Shown here: piece after piece, positions 8,314 to 16,428 of the stretch
Layout of the letters: each line of letters opens with the position of its first letter
Position numbering within the stretch: the stretch's first letter is position 1
DNA from: JBBATK01 sp046297095
GTDB lineage: Bacteria; Bacteroidota; Ignavibacteria; Kapaibacteriales; NICIL-2
Reading direction: 5' to 3'
DNA: 64,000 nt
NCBI GenBank assembly: GCA_046297095.1
Contig: JBKCNS010000005.1
Location: 62,001-126,000 of the forward strand
The notes under the pieces: model-generated
Seen by the model: the letters and a program-made list of their open reading frames with translations, nothing else
Database searches by the model: none
Told to the model about the DNA's origin: nothing
Made by a program: the position numbers and the translations under genes

Positions 8314-9780
8314 ATGATCGACTCCCATTGCCATATCGATACCTCGGCATTCGACGCGGATCGCGCAGATGTTTTGGAGCGCGCATGGCAGGCCGGAGTG
8401 CAGGCATTGGTGATTCCGTCCATCGAGCCGGCAGGATTCGATGCGCTGCAGGAACTGGTGGATAGCGATGAGCGTATTTATCGCGGCATTGGTATTCATC
8501 CGCACAACACAGCTTCGGTGAGCGCGCACGATATGTCGCGAGTGGAAAAGGGAGTGGAACAAACCCGCGTGGTGGCCATTGGCGAGATTGGTTTGGACTA
8601 CTATTATGATTTTTCGCCGCGGGAAGTTCAGCAGGATATTTTTCGTAGGCAGCTGCGCATTGCCAAGCAATGCTCGCTGCCGGTGATCGTCCACAACCGC
8701 GACTCCGATGCAGACATTATCCGTATCTTAAGCGAGGAGCAAGACGGCACGCTTAGAGGTGTGTTGCATTGCTTTTCTAGCGGTCTTGATGTGCTGCAGC
8801 AAGCGATGGATGTTGGGTTTCACGTATCCTTTACCGGTAATGTCACCTTCAAAAAATCCACGTTGCAAGAAGTAGTACAAGCGGTCCCGCACCACAGATT
8901 TATGATAGAAACGGATTCACCCTATATCACTCCCGAGCCGCATCGGGGCAAGCGAAACGAGCCGTCCTTTGTTCGGTTCGTTGCACAGAAGATTGCAGAG
9001 ATACGTTCACAAACCACGGAAGAGGTTATTGCCATGACATCAGCCACGGCACGCACATTGTTTCGATTAACCACGGTACTGGTATTGCTAAGCACCGCAA
9101 TGTTTGCGCAAACAGATGCCGACGAGCCGGATACCACCGAGATAGACGAGTTCTATCACCCCTACGCCAAAACCTTGGGCTTTGGACCGGTGTTCGCAAC
9201 GAATACCATTGTGGAAGCCCAAACAGACAGTGCTACTACCACGTCGTTTTCCTACGAGGGTGTGTTTTCCTACGGCGGTGCAATCAGCTACATGTTCAGC
9301 GATCGTTTTATAGCGCAGGCAGCGTATGTGTATTCAAATAACACAAAGGTTGTGCGCGGTCCGAACAATCCCTTAGGACAACAATATCCGGACAAGCACC
9401 AAACGCTGGAGTTAGGCGCGAAGTACTTGTGGAATCCCTACAGCAGAGTAGTGTTTTATCTGATGGGCGGCGGCTGCTTGATTCGCAGTGATTACGATGG
9501 TGGCGACGGAGTTCGCGACGACTCGCTGTCTCAAGGCAGCTTAGAGCCTGTGTTTGGCCGAACAAAAACCGTGAGCGGCGTATGCGTAGGCCTGGGTTTG
9601 TTTGCCCACATCAAAACGCCTATTGGTTTGATTGTTCCCGGCGGCGAGTGGCGCATAGATTTCTTCCTTGCTTCCGAAGATCGTCTTCTCTACAAAGGTC
9701 CGAACAAACGTGTGGAAGCTAACGTTTCAACCTTTTTCTCGTTGCCGCGATTTACATTAATGTGGTACCCGAAGCTGTAA
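8314..9780 (+). CDS. TatD-family metal-dependent hydrolase fused in frame to an outer-membrane beta-barrel
   Basis: Residues 1-252 form a complete TatD-family deoxyribonuclease/hydrolase. The metal ligands are all visible: His5 and His7 (MIDSHCHID), Glu91 (IGEIGLDYY), His127 (VIVHNRD), His152 (LHCF) and Asp201 (IETDSPY). TatD proteins normally stop right after a helix like SATARTLFRL, but here no stop follows. The frame continues through a signal-peptide-like stretch (LTTVLVLLSTAMFAQ) into ~220 residues of outer-membrane barrel, to 488 aa in total. A cytoplasmic enzyme joined to an exported barrel makes little sense as one protein. Internal initiation at ATG 9034 (next entry) or a lost stop codon is more likely. 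Start ATG 8314 has no clear Shine-Dalgarno site. Confidence 0.8.
   Translation: MIDSHCHIDTSAFDADRADVLERAWQAGVQALVIPSIEPAGFDALQELVDSDERIYRGIGIHPHNTASVSAHDMSRVEKGVEQTRVVAIGEIGLDYYYDFSPREVQQDIFRRQLRIAKQCSLPVIVHNRDSDADIIRILSEEQDGTLRGVLHCFSSGLDVLQQAMDVGFHVSFTGNVTFKKSTLQEVVQAVPHHRFMIETDSPYITPEPHRGKRNEPSFVRFVAQKIAEIRSQTTEEVIAMTSATARTLFRLTTVLVLLSTAMFAQTDADEPDTTEIDEFYHPYAKTLGFGPVFATNTIVEAQTDSATTTSFSYEGVFSYGGAISYMFSDRFIAQAAYVYSNNTKVVRGPNNPLGQQYPDKHQTLELGAKYLWNPYSRVVFYLMGGGCLIRSDYDGGDGVRDDSLSQGSLEPVFGRTKTVSGVCVGLGLFAHIKTPIGLIVPGGEWRIDFFLASEDRLLYKGPNKRVEANVSTFFSLPRFTLMWYPKL
9034..9780 (+). CDS. Nested in-frame start: exported outer-membrane beta-barrel protein
   Basis: ATG 9034 lies within the TatD frame. 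It is preceded by GGAAGAGG (9018-9025) with 8 nt to the ATG, one of the better ribosome-binding sites in this window. From here the 248-aa product begins MTSATARTLFRL, then has a hydrophobic core and an AMFAQ cleavage site, a normal Sec signal peptide. The rest alternates aromatic strands and turns (YEGVFSYGGAISYMFSDRF, then AKYLWNPYSRVVFYLMGGG) and ends in FTLMWYPKL, like small OmpW/OprF-type barrels. Exact function is unknown. The C-terminal helix of TatD would thus double as the n-region of this signal peptide. Confidence 0.6.
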   Translation: MTSATARTLFRLTTVLVLLSTAMFAQTDADEPDTTEIDEFYHPYAKTLGFGPVFATNTIVEAQTDSATTTSFSYEGVFSYGGAISYMFSDRFIAQAAYVYSNNTKVVRGPNNPLGQQYPDKHQTLELGAKYLWNPYSRVVFYLMGGGCLIRSDYDGGDGVRDDSLSQGSLEPVFGRTKTVSGVCVGLGLFAHIKTPIGLIVPGGEWRIDFFLASEDRLLYKGPNKRVEANVSTFFSLPRFTLMWYPKL

Positions 9781-9821
9781 TTAACGTTGTAAGTCAGGCT
9801 GTAACTCACGTTGTAACTCAG
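9774..9821. repeat. 12-bp tandem array spanning the barrel gene's stop codon
   Basis: Four contiguous 12-bp units: GCTGTAATTAAC (contains the TAA stop at 9778-9780), GTTGTAAGTCAG, GCTGTAACTCAC and GTTGTAACTCAG. It lies between the barrel gene and upp. Confidence 0.8.
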
Positions 9822-9846
9822 GTCTTCATCGAAGCAACTCGTCTCC

Positions 9847-10467
9847 ATGCACACTATACTTTCTCATCCTCTTGTTAGCACGGCGATGTCTGTGCTGCGG
9901 GACAAGCACACGACGGCGGCAGCATTTCGCGAAGCGCTGGAACGGCTGGCATTTCACTTGTGCCTTGCGTGTACAACGGAACTATCTCTGCGCAGCTACG
10001 AACTCTCCACTCCTTTGGAACAAACCACCGGCTATGCCCTGCAGGGCGGTGTGGTGGTGGTGCCGGTGTTGCGTTCGGGACTTACTCTGCTCCATGCGTT
10101 CACGCAGTGCATACCCGAAGCAACCATTGGGTATGTGGGCTTGAAGCGCGACGAAACAACACTTGTTCCTAAAGAATACTACTGCAATGTTCCTCCGCTG
10201 GATGAGAACACAACGGTAATAATACTGGATCCCATGCTTGCCACCGGCGGAAGCATGTGTGCTGCCATAGCCGATCTTAAAAAGCGCGGAGCCACGCAGA
10301 TCATTGCGGCTGTTGTGTTGGCCGCTCCCGAAGGCATAGCGGAAGTGGAGCGCGAACATCCCGATGTGCGCATTGTATGCGCAGCTATGGATCGCGCACT
10401 TAATTCTCACGGGTATATCGTTCCGGGATTAGGCGACGCCGGCGACCGTGCTCACGGCACCGTGTAG
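9847..10467 (+). CDS. upp: Uracil phosphoribosyltransferase
   Basis: Pyrimidine salvage enzyme converting uracil and PRPP to UMP in the cytoplasm. The PRPP-binding motif VIILDPMLATGGS is intact and is the family hallmark. VPVLRSGLTLL and the C-terminal uracil-binding IVPGLGDAGDRAHGT loop are also typical. At 206 aa it has normal length. The N-terminus (HPLVSTAMSVLRD) matches the family, supporting ATG 9847 even though no Shine-Dalgarno site is visible. The EamA transporter gene begins 14 bp after its stop, suggesting cotranscription. Confidence 0.95.
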   Translation: MHTILSHPLVSTAMSVLRDKHTTAAAFREALERLAFHLCLACTTELSLRSYELSTPLEQTTGYALQGGVVVVPVLRSGLTLLHAFTQCIPEATIGYVGLKRDETTLVPKEYYCNVPPLDENTTVIILDPMLATGGSMCAAIADLKKRGATQIIAAVVLAAPEGIAEVEREHPDVRIVCAAMDRALNSHGYIVPGLGDAGDRAHGTV

Positions 10468-10481
10468 TATCCCACGAACCA

Positions 10482-11342
10482 ATGGCATTTCTACTTGTCT
10501 TTCAACAACTCATCGCATCAAGTACCCACTTGTTTGCCAAGCATGTTGTTGAGACCTTGCATCCCGCTGTGGTGGTGCTGTACCGAGGAGGTTTTTCCAT
10601 ATTGGCCTATGCAAGCTGGATGCTCTTGCGCAGGCAACCCTTCTTCCGTATCGAGCGCAGCGACTGGCCCATGCTCCTGATGCTCGGCATCATCAACATC
10701 CCCATGAACCAACTTATGTTCGTATGGGGTTTGCGCTACACCACTCCTGCAGACGCTTCACTTGCATACGCGCTGTCTCCGGCTTTTGTGCTCGTGATTA
10801 CGCGCGTGCTGGGGCACGAGGTGCTTACGAGAGCTAAAGTGTACGGAATAATTTGCGCACTGGCAGGTACATGCATTGTACTGCTGGAAAAGGGTCTGAG
10901 CTTTCGCTCGGAACATTTAATGGGCAACGTGATAGAGTTGTGCGCGAGTATGTCGTGGGCATTCTTTACCGTGTTTGGCCGGCGCATGTCCATAAAGCTC
11001 GGGGCCGTGTACGCAACAGGATTGTCGATGCTGATCGGAACCATCGTGTATCTGCCATTGTACGCAGCTCTGCCTGTAGCTCATGTACCACCCTCGGTGC
11101 TTAGCGCCGACCAATGGGGAGGCCTGTTGTATTTAGGAGTAGTTACCTCGGGCTTTGGCTTTGGATTGTGGTACTACTTGCTCACAAAAATGGAAGCAAG
11201 TAAAGTTGCGGTGTTCAACAATCTCCAGCCGGTGTTTACTACCGTTATGAGTTTTGTGCTGATGGGTATTGTGCCTACGCCTTTCTTCGTGGTAGGCGGA
11301 TGCGTAGTGCTGCTGGGGGTATTCCTTACGCAGCGCGGATAG
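10482..11342 (+). CDS. EamA/DMT-family inner-membrane transporter
   Basis: Hydrophobic protein of 286 aa with about ten membrane segments arranged as two EamA repeats. The first repeat contains a conserved VVLYRGGF-like block after helix 1 and MNQLMFVWGLRYTTPADASLAYALSPAF; the second runs from ELCASMSWAFFTVFGRRMS to the end, with AVFNNLQPVFTTVMSF. The drug/metabolite transporter superfamily exports amino acids, metabolites or nucleotide sugars, and the substrate cannot be assigned. It follows upp by 14 bp. Confidence 0.88.
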   Translation: MAFLLVFQQLIASSTHLFAKHVVETLHPAVVVLYRGGFSILAYASWMLLRRQPFFRIERSDWPMLLMLGIINIPMNQLMFVWGLRYTTPADASLAYALSPAFVLVITRVLGHEVLTRAKVYGIICALAGTCIVLLEKGLSFRSEHLMGNVIELCASMSWAFFTVFGRRMSIKLGAVYATGLSMLIGTIVYLPLYAALPVAHVPPSVLSADQWGGLLYLGVVTSGFGFGLWYYLLTKMEASKVAVFNNLQPVFTTVMSFVLMGIVPTPFFVVGGCVVLLGVFLTQRG

Positions 11343-11448
11343 CGCTTCCGTGCAGTGTTGCGCGCCGTGCCGGTGGCTTCTGTGCGGTTATTGTGATTCT
11401 TCTCTGCTGTAGATTTTTTTTTTGATCATTGATCTTACTGTTCACCTC

Positions 11449-12108
11449 ATGATTACACCTGCCACACTGAGATTCCTTAAAGACATTAAGGCTAACAACA
11501 ACAAGGAATGGTTCGATGTGAACCGAGGGGTATACGAGAAGGATGTAAAGAAGCCGTTTCGCGTCATGGTGTCTGCACTCATCGAAAAGATCTGCACAGT
11601 AGATTCCTTCTACTACTGCACAGCCGAGCAGGCAGTATTTCGCATCAACAGGGATGTTCGATTCAGCAAGAACAAGGAGCCGTACAAGACCAATCTGGCT
11701 GCGGCCATAGGTCCCGGAGGTCGCCGTGGATCACCAAGCTTTTATCTGCATCTGGAGCACGACAAACTTCTGCTCGGCGGCGGTGCGTATGCTGTAGAGC
11801 CGGAGCATATAGCGCAGATACGGCGGTATTTGCAGCATCATCCCGATGAGCTGCCAAGTGCGGTGGCACACAAGGAATTCGCAGCAAGGTATGGCGATGT
11901 GCTGGGCGAGCAGAACAAAGTGGTGCCTGCCGAGTTTCGCGATGCAGCGCACTCCACACCCTATCTGCGGAATAAGCAGTGGTACTTCATGGCAGAGATT
12001 CCAAGCAAGAAGCTTGTTGCAGCAGACGACCAAGTGCTGATGCTCTTTGATGCCTTTCTGGCAGCACGCTCTGTAAACTCTGTGCTGCGGCGGGCGTTGG
12101 GCGTGTAG
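11449..12108 (+). CDS. DUF2461 (TIGR02453) family protein
   Basis: Conserved bacterial family of unknown biochemical function. Recognisable features are the N-terminal FLKDIKANNNKEWFDVNRG, the FRINRDVRFSKNKEPYKTN block and the YLHLEHDKLLLGGGAY strand. The 219-aa length fits the family. The frame can be extended upstream to a TTG at 11422, but that crosses a T-rich tract (nine T at 11415-11423). ATG 11449 starts MITPATLRFL as homologues do. Confidence 0.82.
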   Translation: MITPATLRFLKDIKANNNKEWFDVNRGVYEKDVKKPFRVMVSALIEKICTVDSFYYCTAEQAVFRINRDVRFSKNKEPYKTNLAAAIGPGGRRGSPSFYLHLEHDKLLLGGGAYAVEPEHIAQIRRYLQHHPDELPSAVAHKEFAARYGDVLGEQNKVVPAEFRDAAHSTPYLRNKQWYFMAEIPSKKLVAADDQVLMLFDAFLAARSVNSVLRRALGV

Positions 12109-12115
12109 TGATATC

Positions 12116-13339
12116 TTATGGTACGAGACTGCAGCGTGCAATGATATCGTTTACGGGAAGTGCAGCGCTTACTTCGCGCTGCCATGCCACAACTCGCACT
12201 AAGAGCAGTTGTGTACCTAAACGGCATGCAGTCCACGAGGTGCGAATATTATCGCTGCGGCGAAACACCGAGTAACTACGCTCGTACGCTTCCAGATGCT
12301 GCAGCATCGCCGGCCTGCGGTCCAGAATGTCCTGTGCTGCTGCCGGCTGAGCGCGATCAAAAATGCGTGAGCACGTTTGTATCCAAGCCGCCGAATCGAG
12401 AACAGGGATATCGGTAACAAAAAACTCACACTGAAATGTCGGTGTTTGCACAACGAGTACCGAGCATTCTTGACGTATACTGTCTGCGGATGCACGTTGC
12501 GATGCAGGCAATTGCTTGAAGTCGTTTACCGGAACAGGAAAGGGTATCCTCTTTGCAAACACTTTGCTCCATGCTGCAGGGAACTCACACTGCACCTGCG
12601 TTCCCTCGATGCGGCGTGTGGTGTAGTCCGAGCTTGCAAGAGTGATATGCATTCCATACGCCACCGAAAGAAACAGTTGGCGCATGATTGTTTTGGAATC
12701 GCGGCCCATCCACTCGGAGCCACGCATGATAATGCCATACACCTTGCCGCCGCAGCGCGCGGTAATGATCTCTGTAAAAAGCGTATCGGCAATTTTACCG
12801 TTGCCTTTTGCAGTGGGACGCTTAAGCGTAAGTGTAGTAGCCGGAAGTCCGCACAGCGTGTACTCACCTAGTGTTACGCGCAGAAGATCATCAGCCGAAG
12901 CGCCGTTCTCGGCCGCTTCCGTGCGCACTTGATCAAGCACTCTGGATTGCATCTCTTCCGCGGAGGGAAACGAACTGCCTGCAGCAAACACCACCGCATA
13001 CGAGCCATACGGACCGCGCAAACACAGTGCATTGGCTGTGTCGTTTACAGCAAACTCGCCACCTTCACTGCGCGAGAACACAGAATCGGCATCACGTAGC
13101 TCGGGGTACAGAGGGTCTTTGCGCAACAGATCGGAGGTTGTGTATTCCCGGGCTCCATAGCGCCCCTGATAACAGGTAAATGCATTGGCAACACGCAGAG
13201 AAAAACCATGCGCGGCAGAAGAATACACACGCGATCCTTCGGCATGCAACCCAACACTACACAGGTTCAATACCGGAGCAAGCATAAGTATCATGCCTGT
13301 AACAATCAAAGCCGGAAGCCGGGGAGTATTCTTGCTCAT
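12116..13339 (-). CDS. Exported protein of unknown function
   Basis: I do not recognise this 407-aa protein. From ATG 13339 it begins MSKNTPRLPALIV with a hydrophobic stretch and a likely signal-peptide cleavage near LHAEGS, so export to the periplasm or outer membrane is inferred. The longer frame to 13426 adds a His/Pro-rich segment that does not look coding. The body is soluble-looking with mixed alpha/beta character and scattered cysteines (NALCLRG, LCGLPATTL, ITARCGGKVYG, TWTACRLG), some perhaps in disulfides. It contains two roughly similar halves, each opening with a YSSAAHGFSLRV- or YTTRRIEGTQVQCEF-like strand (impression only). Its stop is 8 bp from the convergent DUF2461 stop. Confidence 0.65.
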   Translation of the reverse strand: MSKNTPRLPALIVTGMILMLAPVLNLCSVGLHAEGSRVYSSAAHGFSLRVANAFTCYQGRYGAREYTTSDLLRKDPLYPELRDADSVFSRSEGGEFAVNDTANALCLRGPYGSYAVVFAAGSSFPSAEEMQSRVLDQVRTEAAENGASADDLLRVTLGEYTLCGLPATTLTLKRPTAKGNGKIADTLFTEIITARCGGKVYGIIMRGSEWMGRDSKTIMRQLFLSVAYGMHITLASSDYTTRRIEGTQVQCEFPAAWSKVFAKRIPFPVPVNDFKQLPASQRASADSIRQECSVLVVQTPTFQCEFFVTDIPVLDSAAWIQTCSRIFDRAQPAAAQDILDRRPAMLQHLEAYERSYSVFRRSDNIRTSWTACRLGTQLLLVRVVAWQREVSAALPVNDIIARCSLVP

Positions 13340-13456
13340 GCGATGTGTTTGTACGAATAAATGTAATCCATGTATGCAGCGGAATGTGTGGATCTGCGGA
13401 TTATGAGGATTATGCGCAATCACCATTACCTACTTCACTGATGAATTGACAGCAAA

Positions 13457-15079
13457 CTATTTCACGAGAAACTCAATGCGTCTGTTTACTTCGCTGTACG
13501 GATTCACCGCATCGATAGGACGCTGTGTGCCATATCCGGCCACGCTCAATCGTTTTTTTGCGATGCCTCTGTATACCAAGTAATCCATCACCGATTTGGC
13601 GCGACGTTTAGATAAGTCCACGGCTAAATCCTCGCGTTGCACGGCGCTGCGACTTTTGGACGCATAGCCCTGAATCTCTACATTCAGCTCGGGGTTGTTT
13701 GCAAGCAGCGTATAGGCGGAATCCAAAGCTGCGCGTGAAGCAGGCAGTACATCGGCTTGATTATTGGCAAAGGTGATGCCAGCAAAAACAATTCGTGTGG
13801 ACTTCGGCGCGGCTTGCGGCGACGTGGATGGTGAGTTGGATTTCACTGCACTACTTGTGTCTGAGCCTGAATCGGCGGATATATCTGCTTCTTTATCTGA
13901 GGGTGACTCTCGATCCGTACTATCGCTCTGCAGAGTATCTATGGCATTCTCGCTTGGTTGTGCGGGCTTGTTGATTGGTTGTTCCGTGCGAGTTGCGGCA
14001 GTATTTGCGCCTGCATTTGCGGCCACATCATCGGCGGCATCCAGCGGATTTGTATGCGCAAGAAAAATCTCCACGCCATCGGCTGTACCGCCGGCATCGG
14101 AGTCCCGCTCGTTAGGATTGGTGCGGTATCTCAGCACTTCATCGCCATCGCTGACGGTATCGCCATCGGTGTCGGTACGCAGTGCATCGGTGCGATACTT
14201 CAACACTTCGTCGCCATCACGCAGTCCGTCGCCGTCGGTATCGGCGCGCAGGGGATCGGTCATCGTGGATGAGCGTTCAAGATCGTCGGACAAACCATCG
14301 CCATCAGTGTCCTTCGCCGCAGTAGAAGCAGAAGAAGAAGATGATGATGATGCAGATGCAGTAGGTGGTTGCTCGCGAGGTGCCACGCTCTGCGTTGCAG
14401 AGGGTTCGTCGTTGAGCAGGTATGACAAACTTATCAGCCCACTCATCCAGCCATCGTGCTTACCGTCACGAAGAGGATGAAGATCGTCGTTCCAGGCAGG
14501 GCAGGCAGTTAGGCTAAACTCCAGATGCGTGCGACCGCTAAGCGCCAGGCGTAATCCCACGCCTATGGGATTATACCACGAGGACGATCCTGCAGAGTCT
14601 GCTACAACTCCGTCGCGTACGCCGTTTGGATTGTCGTTTACTATCTGCCTCCATGCGCTTCGCTGAAGCACCTGAGAGTCGTAGGAATAATTCTGGTACC
14701 CAAGGCCGGCAAACACAAAAGGACGAGCCTTCGAGCCGGGTTTTGCAAAGCTCCAACGCAAGCGCAGATCTATAGGCACGGACGAAGTGCTGAAGTCGGA
14801 GGATCTTTCGCGGTTTACACTGGAATAGTTGAACACTCCGGCCCCGAATTCAAAGGCCACGCGAGAGGTAAAAGCATGAAGTATGCTCATGCGCGCGCCA
14901 AGGTTTACAGCGCGCTCAGCTTGCGGTGTCTCTGCCACCGACAATGTAGGCCCAACGCCAATAAGTGCATATGTTTCACCCTCGGTTTGCGCAGTAGTGT
15001 TGGCAGGAAATACAGCCATCACCATCAGGCACCAAAGAGCCACCGCATATGCCGATTCACAAGGACGAATGATATTCAT
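13457..15079 (-). CDS. OmpA-family outer-membrane protein with thrombospondin type 3 repeats
   Basis: 540 aa. A signal peptide (ending near ANTTAQ) is followed by an N-terminal beta-barrel (~residues 30-230). A Ser-rich linker leads to four calcium-binding TSP3 repeats (DTDGDGLSDD, DTDGDGLRDGDEV, DTDGDTVSDGDEV, DSDAGGTADGVEI). After a second acidic/Ser linker comes an OmpA C-terminal peptidoglycan-binding domain: FANNQADVLPASRAALDSAY, IQGYASKSRSA, LSKRRAKSVMDYL, VAGYGTQRP, NRRIEFLVK. It anchors the outer membrane to the wall. A smaller relative lies at 59160-60383. Confidence 0.93.
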   Translation of the reverse strand: MNIIRPCESAYAVALWCLMVMAVFPANTTAQTEGETYALIGVGPTLSVAETPQAERAVNLGARMSILHAFTSRVAFEFGAGVFNYSSVNRERSSDFSTSSVPIDLRLRWSFAKPGSKARPFVFAGLGYQNYSYDSQVLQRSAWRQIVNDNPNGVRDGVVADSAGSSSWYNPIGVGLRLALSGRTHLEFSLTACPAWNDDLHPLRDGKHDGWMSGLISLSYLLNDEPSATQSVAPREQPPTASASSSSSSSASTAAKDTDGDGLSDDLERSSTMTDPLRADTDGDGLRDGDEVLKYRTDALRTDTDGDTVSDGDEVLRYRTNPNERDSDAGGTADGVEIFLAHTNPLDAADDVAANAGANTAATRTEQPINKPAQPSENAIDTLQSDSTDRESPSDKEADISADSGSDTSSAVKSNSPSTSPQAAPKSTRIVFAGITFANNQADVLPASRAALDSAYTLLANNPELNVEIQGYASKSRSAVQREDLAVDLSKRRAKSVMDYLVYRGIAKKRLSVAGYGTQRPIDAVNPYSEVNRRIEFLVK

Positions 15080-15117
15080 ATCATACCTACCAATTCAATG
15101 TTACGCAGACGCCAATG

Positions 15118-15199
15118 CCCACTTCACTGCCCACTTCATTGCACACTTCGTTGCACACTTCGTTGCGTAAATGCTTGCTCAAACCCATGCTCAAACACA
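15118..15199. repeat. Two adjoining 12-bp tandem arrays between ompA-like gene and ctaA
   Basis: Four units at 15118-15165 (CCCACTTCACTG, CCCACTTCATTG, then CACACTTCGTTG twice), followed by TGCTCAAACCCA and TGCTCAAACACA at 15176-15199. The second array has a different unit but the same 12-bp period. The arrays occupy much of the 162-bp gap between the two minus-strand genes. Confidence 0.85.
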
Positions 15200-15241
15200 T
15201 GCCCTGCGCTCACGGCGCTCAATATACCGCCGGCATGTCAC

Positions 15242-16219
15242 CTAGGCGTTAGCCGGCAAAGCGTTTGCGCGTATAGCCCGTACGCGAAGGATGAGCATCA
15301 CATTTGTTCCTAAAAGCAAGGAGCTGAGCACCAGGTGAACCGGTTGCGCAGCTATGGGTATCCCAAAATATGCCATGATGATGCCGCTGATAATTTCCAG
15401 CGCTAACAACACCACAACAACAATCTGCCACGTGATAATGCGAGCGTTGTGGCCTGCCCCGCGATAGAGCAGGAGCATCATGCGCGCAAACACAAGAAGC
15501 ACAAGGATAGAGAACGATCGGTGTACATAGAACGGAAGACCAACAGTAGTTAGCCACGATTCGCGTCCTGCATTCATCATGCTCTTTGCCACAGTGTCTA
15601 CCAGGCCGCGCACCTGCGTGCCCATGATCACTTGCGCAAAGAGAATTGCCGTTGCGCCATACAACCACCCAAGAATGGGTGCGGGATGGTGTAGGTACTC
15701 ATCGCTCCATTGCTGACGATATGCCCGAACCAGCGCGTACACCAGAGCAAACACTACGAACAGCGCTCCAACATAATGCACGGTAACAAGCGTAGCACGA
15801 AGGTCGTGCTCAACAACTTTTGCGCCCAACCAACCTTCGAATAATACAAACACCAGTGCTGCGAGCGATGCAAGGGTAACGCGGCGATCGTGAGACCACC
15901 ACCGCAGAGACGCGACGAAGGTTGCAAAAATGAAAATGCCGATAAGCACGCCGAGTAATCTGTTCAAGTATTCCGTCCAGGTATGCACCACGTTGAAATC
16001 GGCAATCTCTTTGCCTTGCACAGCCCAACGGGTTTTGTAATCGGCAGGCAACTCGCTCACCGACGTTGGGGGAATGATGCGCCCGAAGCATGTAGGCCAA
16101 TCGGGACAGCCCATGCCCGACCCCGTAACGCGAACAATACTACCAACAGCAATGAGCAAAAAAACAGCTATGATAGTGAGCTTGGCAAGCCGACGAAAAA
16201 GTGATGATTGATCGATCAT
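15242..16219 (-). CDS. ctaA: Heme A synthase (COX15/CtaA family)
   Basis: Integral membrane enzyme that oxidises the C8 methyl of heme O to the formyl of heme A for aa3-type cytochrome oxidases. The signature GSGMGCPDWPTCFGR follows helix 1. Four helix histidines expected for heme ligation are present: VVHTWTEYLNR, TVHYVGAL, YVHRSFSIL and QPVHLVLSS. About eight membrane segments in 325 aa match the family. ATG 16219 gives the standard MIDQSSLFRRLAKL start; the longer frame runs into icd's promoter region. It implies a heme-copper oxidase elsewhere in the genome and hence aerobic respiration. Confidence 0.93.
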   Translation of the reverse strand: MIDQSSLFRRLAKLTIIAVFLLIAVGSIVRVTGSGMGCPDWPTCFGRIIPPTSVSELPADYKTRWAVQGKEIADFNVVHTWTEYLNRLLGVLIGIFIFATFVASLRWWSHDRRVTLASLAALVFVLFEGWLGAKVVEHDLRATLVTVHYVGALFVVFALVYALVRAYRQQWSDEYLHHPAPILGWLYGATAILFAQVIMGTQVRGLVDTVAKSMMNAGRESWLTTVGLPFYVHRSFSILVLLVFARMMLLLYRGAGHNARIITWQIVVVVLLALEIISGIIMAYFGIPIAAQPVHLVLSSLLLGTNVMLILRVRAIRANALPANA

Positions 16220-16371
16220 ACCTACGCAATGGGTGGTGGTGGAATGGCACCTGTGTGCTGCGGCAAAAATACCTTGTTCGCGGGTTGTGCAGGGCATGCT
16301 CGCACGTAAAGCACAGAATGATACTACTATGAAAACTTGGCCATGATCAAGGTTTGGTAATGGTCCACGTG

Positions 16372-16379
16372 TATCTTTG
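16372..16379 (+). promoter_or_regulatory. icd: TAnnTTTG -7 box upstream of icd
   Basis: TATCTTTG followed by CC, 49 nt before the icd ATG. A TTTG lies at 16353-16356, giving a 15-nt spacer, shorter than the ~19-20 usual in Bacteroidetes, so the -33 assignment is doubtful. Confidence 0.4.
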
Positions 16380-16428
16380 CCAAACGGATGCAACAATCTT
16401 TTTATCAACAGTAACGCGTGGTGTACCT

